Shown here piece after piece: positions 5,820 through 10,000 of a stretch of 10,000 nt of DNA (its first letter is position 1; each line of letters opens with the position of its first letter). The DNA is taken from positions 1 through 10,000 of the forward strand of contig JAIWNQ010000021.1 in the NCBI GenBank assembly GCA_020216745.1, given 5' to 3'. This DNA is from Candidatus Hydrogenedens sp. (lineage in GTDB: Bacteria; Hydrogenedentota; Hydrogenedentia; Hydrogenedentales; Hydrogenedentaceae). Position numbers and translations under genes: made by a program. Below the pieces are notes generated by a model. It saw only the letters and a list, made by a program, of their open reading frames with translations, searched no databases and was not told where the DNA came from.

Positions 5820-7937
5820 ATGAAACTATCTCCTTATAAGATAGTTGTTATTTATCTTGCCCTTGCAGGGTTGTGGATTGCATTTTCAGACCAGATTCTC
5901 TACTGGTTTATTAAAGATAGTGAAAATTTAACCATAGCCCAATCCATAAAAGGGTTCGCTTATGTTATTACCACAGGTTTATTACTTTATATCCTCATAT
6001 CAAGATACACCTATGAATTAAGAAAAGCATTTAGAAGAGAGCGACGACGAGAAGAAGAGAAAAATGTTGTTTGGAGGTCATCCCCAGATGGTATTGTAGG
6101 AATAACAAAGGACGGGAAAATTTTTTCCCTAAATGACCAAGCTAACAAGTGGTTAGATGTGTCTCTCCCAACAGAGCAAAAGTTCTGGGATTTTTTCGAA
6201 AAGCCCTATCGAGAACAAATTAAACAGTCAATTGAAGAGATACTTCGTGTTGATAAACCTGAATTCGTATTTTCTATCTATGGTATGTTGCGAAAGGAGA
6301 AGAGTCATTACTGGTTTGAAATAAGACTAAATAAAGGAACGTATGAATTCAATGAATTTATAGTAGCCACGATGCATGATATTACTGACAAAATAAATCG
6401 TGAAAAGGAAGTGGAACTTTTAAAAAATGGCTTTGAACAAATAGGGGTCGGAATTGCCCTCGCATATAAACATGGCGATATCATTTTTGTCAATAATAAG
6501 ATGTCGGAATTACTTGGGAAGGATAAAGACCAGTTAAAAAGCTACTTCGATTGCCTCCGTTTCATTTCGGACGAATCCGAGACTATTATAAATCAAGTTA
6601 AGGAGACAATAAATGCAGGGAAAGCATGGGACAAAATATTTGAAGTTAAACAGGAAGATTACAGCATCGAGTATCTCACTGTTAATGTTTTTCCAATGAG
6701 TTATAAAGATGAACATTTCATACTTGTTATATTAGAAAACATAACTCAGCAGGTTTTATCAGAAAAAAGACTTTCTCAGCAACAACGAATGGAGGCATTA
6801 GGCTACCTTGCAAATGGAGTTGCTCACGATTTTAATAACATTTTAGGGGCTATTCTTGGACATGTAGATTTGATACTGGAAGAATACAGCGATGTCAGGG
6901 GCTTATCTAAAGAATTGGAAATTATTCGCAATGCAGTTTTGCGGGGTAGAGATATGACCAGTCAGATATTATCTGTTTCTCGTGAAAATGGCGGAGAACG
7001 AATTCCATTGGATATATCACAGATCATCAATGAAGTATTGACCCTACTAAAACCCAAAATTAGTGCACGTGTAAAGGTAGAAGTGGATACTACTGAACCA
7101 CTTCCTAAGGTTCTTGCTTCCCCAGGTAAAATAAACCAAATTTTATTAAACTTGTGTATTAATGCCTGCCAGGCTATGACACAAGGAGGAATTTTACATA
7201 TAAGAACGGAGAAAATCATTGCTGATGAACCCCTTTTAGCAAAGCATCCGGAACTTGCACCCGGTGAGTATCTTCGAATATTGGTTAGTGATACCGGCAT
7301 TGGGATTGACCCGGATATAATGGAACATATATTCGAACCCTTCTTCACAACGAAAAGAGGCAAAGGTGGTTCAGGGGTAGGTTTATATATTGTGCGAAGT
7401 TTAGTTACAAGTTTAGGTGGTGGCATTTCCGTTTATAGCGACCCCGGAAAAGGAACTCGTTTCTGTGTATATTTGCCCGTATATACCGAAATGAAAGAAG
7501 AGCCAGTCGTTACACTAATAAGCGAAGAAAAAGTCCCTAAAGGCTCCGAAAACATCCTGTTGGTTGATGACGAACCTATGTTATCAAGAATTATAGGTAG
7601 ATTGCTTACAAAATTAGGGTATCAAGTTCGAATTGTAAATAATCCCATAGTGGCTAAAGAAATGATAGAACAGGGATTAATTGAAAATTTTCAGCTGGCA
7701 ATCATTGATAATATTATGCCTGAAATTTCAGGAGAAGAGATTATTCGTATCTTACATGACAAAGAGATTTCAATCCCCGTAATTTTAACCAGTGGGATGA
7801 TTACCGATGAGATTGTTTATAGTGCTAATAAGTTAGGCGTATCCGCAATTCTTGAAAAACCGTGCTCATATTCCGTGTTAGGAAACCTTGTTCGTAAAGT
7901 TTTAGATGAATATATGAGAGATATACAAAGAGGATGA
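5820..7937 (+). CDS. Membrane-bound PAS/PAS hybrid sensor histidine kinase with C-terminal receiver
   Basis: A 705-aa inner-membrane sensor kinase. Two membrane helices (about 7-23 and 43-61) enclose a short outside loop of about 19 residues, too small for a classical periplasmic sensor domain. A charged helix (64-82) leads to two PAS-like domains (about 82-190 and 200-312), so sensing is probably cytoplasmic or within the membrane; the ligand is unknown. The kinase core follows: H box GVAHDFNN with H336, N box with N444 and N448, G1 DTGIGI (491-496), F box FEPFF (505-509), and G2 GSGVGL (517-522). A receiver (about 577-697) has D583-D584, phosphoacceptor D630, T657 and K680. No HPt domain is present in the protein or elsewhere in the window. 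The ribosome site before ATG 5820 is poor, so translation may depend on the gene upstream. The neighbours suggest a pathway with the HTH-receiver protein and SixA. Confidence 0.95.
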   Translation: MKLSPYKIVVIYLALAGLWIAFSDQILYWFIKDSENLTIAQSIKGFAYVITTGLLLYILISRYTYELRKAFRRERRREEEKNVVWRSSPDGIVGITKDGKIFSLNDQANKWLDVSLPTEQKFWDFFEKPYREQIKQSIEEILRVDKPEFVFSIYGMLRKEKSHYWFEIRLNKGTYEFNEFIVATMHDITDKINREKEVELLKNGFEQIGVGIALAYKHGDIIFVNNKMSELLGKDKDQLKSYFDCLRFISDESETIINQVKETINAGKAWDKIFEVKQEDYSIEYLTVNVFPMSYKDEHFILVILENITQQVLSEKRLSQQQRMEALGYLANGVAHDFNNILGAILGHVDLILEEYSDVRGLSKELEIIRNAVLRGRDMTSQILSVSRENGGERIPLDISQIINEVLTLLKPKISARVKVEVDTTEPLPKVLASPGKINQILLNLCINACQAMTQGGILHIRTEKIIADEPLLAKHPELAPGEYLRILVSDTGIGIDPDIMEHIFEPFFTTKRGKGGSGVGLYIVRSLVTSLGGGISVYSDPGKGTRFCVYLPVYTEMKEEPVVTLISEEKVPKGSENILLVDDEPMLSRIIGRLLTKLGYQVRIVNNPIVAKEMIEQGLIENFQLAIIDNIMPEISGEEIIRILHDKEISIPVILTSGMITDEIVYSANKLGVSAILEKPCSYSVLGNLVRKVLDEYMRDIQRG
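7927..7934 (+). promoter_or_regulatory. Ribosome binding site of sixA inside the kinase gene end
   Basis: AAAGAGGA lies within the last codons of the kinase gene, 6 nt before ATG 7941. With only 3 nt between the stop and the next start, the two genes are probably translationally coupled and made in a fixed ratio. Confidence 0.75.
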
Positions 7938-7940
7938 CGT

Positions 7941-8417
7941 ATGAGAAATCAGTTTATTTTTCTTGTTCAACATGGAGAGGCAGTAGGAAAGGAAATTAAT
8001 CCTGAACGACCCTTATCAGATAAAGGACGAGAAAACGTTAAAAAAGTTGGACATTTCCTTTATAACTATGGATGTCATGTCGATAGTATCTGGCATAGCC
8101 CTAAACTAAGGGCACGTGAAACAGCTGAAATTTTAGGAGAATGCCTAAAAAAATCGGAGTGTCTCTATGAATTCAAAGAATTAGAACCAGAAAAATCACC
8201 AAAGAAGATAATGAAATACATTCAAAAAGAAGCAAAGCAAAATATTATGATCGTTGGACATCTACCCCATTTATCTCATCTGGCTGGATTATTACTGTGT
8301 GGTGATGAGAATAAAGAAATTATAGCCTTCGAAAAAGGAGGCGTAATATGTATCGAAACAAACAGCGGTAATTTTAATGTTTTGAGATGGATAATAGTAC
8401 CTACAATGGTGATGTAA
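7941..8417 (+). CDS. sixA: SixA-type phosphohistidine phosphatase (histidine phosphatase superfamily)
   Basis: A 158-aa cytoplasmic protein of the usual SixA length. Members remove phosphate from histidine; the Escherichia coli protein acts on the HPt domain of the ArcB kinase. Visible signatures: the N-terminal catalytic motif as VQHGEA (H11, with Q10 where the superfamily usually has R), ERPLSDKGR (22-30), SPKLRARET (53-61) with R57, and the second catalytic histidine in VGHLPH (H107). From memory, QHG instead of RHG occurs in other SixA-like proteins, so activity is still expected. The start is fixed by AAAGAGGA at 6 nt, and the kinase stop lies 3 nt upstream. The coupling suggests it resets the phosphorelay of the upstream kinase. 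Its substrate here is unclear because no HPt domain is visible. Other histidine phosphatase branches are less likely given length and motifs. Confidence 0.9.
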   Translation: MRNQFIFLVQHGEAVGKEINPERPLSDKGRENVKKVGHFLYNYGCHVDSIWHSPKLRARETAEILGECLKKSECLYEFKELEPEKSPKKIMKYIQKEAKQNIMIVGHLPHLSHLAGLLLCGDENKEIIAFEKGGVICIETNSGNFNVLRWIIVPTMVM

Positions 8418-8451
8418 ATAATTAAACAAACTATTTAGTATTATTATAATT

Positions 8452-8480
8452 TTGATTTGATTTCTGTGTCATTATATATT
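8452..8480 (+). promoter_or_regulatory. Sigma70-type promoter for the outer-membrane barrel gene
   Basis: TTGATT (8452-8457) and TATATT (8475-8480) are separated by exactly 17 nt, with 4 of 6 and 5 of 6 consensus matches. The start would fall near 8487, about 57 nt before ATG 8544. It suggests separate expression of the barrel, though no terminator is visible after sixA and read-through is possible. Confidence 0.6.
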
Positions 8481-8543
8481 ACAATCATATATCTTTGTTC
8501 GTTATATAACTTTAATCTTAACAAATCAAGGAAAGGGTCTTGT

Positions 8544-10000
8544 ATGAAAAAAGCTGTGTTACTGACGCTATTGGTATTTTCACTTTTAATGATTAATTCC
8601 TATGCAGAATTGCAGAATGTAGAAGTTGGTGGGTCGATAAGATTAAGGTGGGATTATATCACCAATCACTTTAACACATTTGTAGGTCCTATGCCCCAAC
8701 CTCAAACAAGATGGTCTGCTATTTCCGTTATGGGACGCCCTATCGGGAATCTTTTAGGTCCAGGAGTTGTCAGCATTTATGATTGGGACAATAAAGGTGA
8801 GGACTTGTCATTCATTGAACAGAGAACCCGATTACATGTAAATGCAGATTTTACAGACCAAGTACGGGCATTTATTGAGTTGGATTCTTACGACATTTGG
8901 GGAGAAGATTTTAGGTCTGTCAATTATCTAACTGGTGTTGATACACGTCAAAACTCTATTGATGATGTTGAAGTGTATCAGGCATACATTGAGGCAGATG
9001 AGATGTGGGGAACGCCATTGCGTTTACGTGTTGGACGACAAGAGTTAGCATTCGGCAGTCAATTTTTAGTAGGACCACGTGATTTTGCCTTTTTCTGGAC
9101 AGGACTCTCTTTTGATGCTATTCGGCTTACGTATAAAGCAGATGCCTTCACAATCGATGCCTGGGCATCAAAATTATTTGAATCCATGTCTGATTTCGCA
9201 GAGGATGATATTAATTTTTATGGCGTTTATGCTTCTTGTAATGCAGTTGAAAATGTTACCTTTGACGCATATTGGATGTTGCTTGAAGATGACCTTCCCA
9301 TCGCTGACGATTTAGTTCCGACCTTCCTCGGTGGTGGCGAATACGACAAGACTATGCTACACACTGTCGGATTACGTAGCGCAGGGAAATATGAGGCTTT
9401 CGATTTTGATGCGGAAGTGGCTTATCAATTTGGAGAGGCAGATAGTATTGGCAAAATATTCCGAACCCGTGGTAAAGGTGATGATGATGCAGAATTTGAT
9501 AATTGGGCTGGAAAATTGGATGTAGGGTATACCTTTGATTTCTGGCGGAAACCGCGTGTATTTGCCAGTTTCCGTTATTTTGGTGGAGAGGATAATCGAG
9601 ATATTTCCTTCTGGGATTTTATCAATCCATTTTATAAACCGACAGCCAGCGTCAGTTTCAACCGTCTGTTTTCAAACGAAATTGCAAGTGGTGCGGTAGA
9701 CTTGAATAATGAACTTACTAATGCTTGGTGGGTACGGTTAGGCGCAAATGGATATATAACTGACAAAATTCGTGCAATCCTCTGTGCTACTTATTTCGAA
9801 GCTATCGACGAATTCGAGAGACCCGTTTTTGTTCTTTTCCCATGGTGGACACAAAAGAACGATTCACATCTTGGCACAGAACTTACCCTATTTCTTGAGT
9901 ATCAATACTCACAAGATTTAGTCATAGAGGCAGGCTGGTCACATATGTTTACAGGTGATGGTTCAGCAGAAGGACAATTTGTCCGCTGGAATGGCCTACT
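8544..10000 (+). CDS. Alginate-export-family outer-membrane beta-barrel protein, N-terminal 485 codons (partial, runs off right edge)
   Basis: The frame is open from ATG 8544 to the window end without a stop. Residues 1-21 form a signal peptide (KK, hydrophobic core, NSYA before the likely cut after A21). The mature part alternates polar and hydrophobic residues, with aromatic-rich strands typical of an outer-membrane barrel. The segment RVGRQELAFGSQFLVGPRD (about 162-180), followed by a SFDAIRLTY stretch, is typical of the Alginate_exp (AlgE-like) family. Family members form narrow outer-membrane channels; few are shown to carry alginate, and many probably pass other sugars or anions, so the substrate here is unknown. 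ATG 8544 is supported by AAGGAAAGGG (8528-8537) and by the signal peptide. No polysaccharide synthesis or modification gene is present in the window. The family call is good; the transport role is inferred. Confidence 0.85.
   Translation, partial: MKKAVLLTLLVFSLLMINSYAELQNVEVGGSIRLRWDYITNHFNTFVGPMPQPQTRWSAISVMGRPIGNLLGPGVVSIYDWDNKGEDLSFIEQRTRLHVNADFTDQVRAFIELDSYDIWGEDFRSVNYLTGVDTRQNSIDDVEVYQAYIEADEMWGTPLRLRVGRQELAFGSQFLVGPRDFAFFWTGLSFDAIRLTYKADAFTIDAWASKLFESMSDFAEDDINFYGVYASCNAVENVTFDAYWMLLEDDLPIADDLVPTFLGGGEYDKTMLHTVGLRSAGKYEAFDFDAEVAYQFGEADSIGKIFRTRGKGDDDAEFDNWAGKLDVGYTFDFWRKPRVFASFRYFGGEDNRDISFWDFINPFYKPTASVSFNRLFSNEIASGAVDLNNELTNAWWVRLGANGYITDKIRAILCATYFEAIDEFERPVFVLFPWWTQKNDSHLGTELTLFLEYQYSQDLVIEAGWSHMFTGDGSAEGQFVRWNGL

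Overview
The window looks like a chromosomal segment of an AT-rich, diderm (Gram-negative type) bacterium. An outer-membrane beta-barrel gene at the right end and several envelope proteins point to two membranes. It also carries RNase Y, hybrid signalling proteins, and a secreted EF-hand/Ig-domain protein ending in a short membrane anchor (MPVATG... plus RRKK). That mix reminds me of poorly cultured phyla of the Planctomycetes-Lentisphaerae-Hydrogenedentota kind. This placement is an impression from protein style, not a demonstrated assignment. There is no sign of phage, IS elements, CRISPR, tRNA or rRNA.

Layout, left to right. (1) 1-1135, minus: the N-terminal 378 codons of ribonuclease Y (rny), cut by the window edge just after its HD motif. 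(2) 1136-1790: a long AT-rich intergenic region with a strong stem-loop, a weak candidate rny promoter, and a very good sigma70-type promoter for the next gene. (3) 1791-3041, plus: an exported 416-aa protein with an EF-hand-like calcium loop, an Ig-like domain and a C-terminal anchor, closed by a clear intrinsic terminator. (4) 3391-4821, minus: an NtrC-type sigma54 activator whose receiver domain lacks some switch residues. (5) 4822-5155: a divergent control region with two inverted repeats. (6) 5156-8417, plus: a compact signalling cluster made of an excisionase/MerR-like HTH-receiver protein, a membrane PAS/PAS hybrid histidine kinase, and a SixA-type phosphohistidine phosphatase whose ribosome binding site lies inside the end of the kinase gene. 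(7) 8544-10000, plus: the first 485 codons of an alginate-export-family outer-membrane barrel, with its own promoter, running off the window.

How the parts may fit: the kinase can autophosphorylate (H336) and pass phosphate to its own receiver (D630) and/or to the neighbouring HTH-receiver protein (D123), with SixA as a candidate phosphatase on a phosphohistidine. The divergent sigma54 activator and the downstream barrel are plausible parts of the same envelope-related response, but only gene order suggests this. I see no convincing sigma54 promoter in the window. RNase Y is a housekeeping mRNA-decay enzyme and probably unrelated to the rest.
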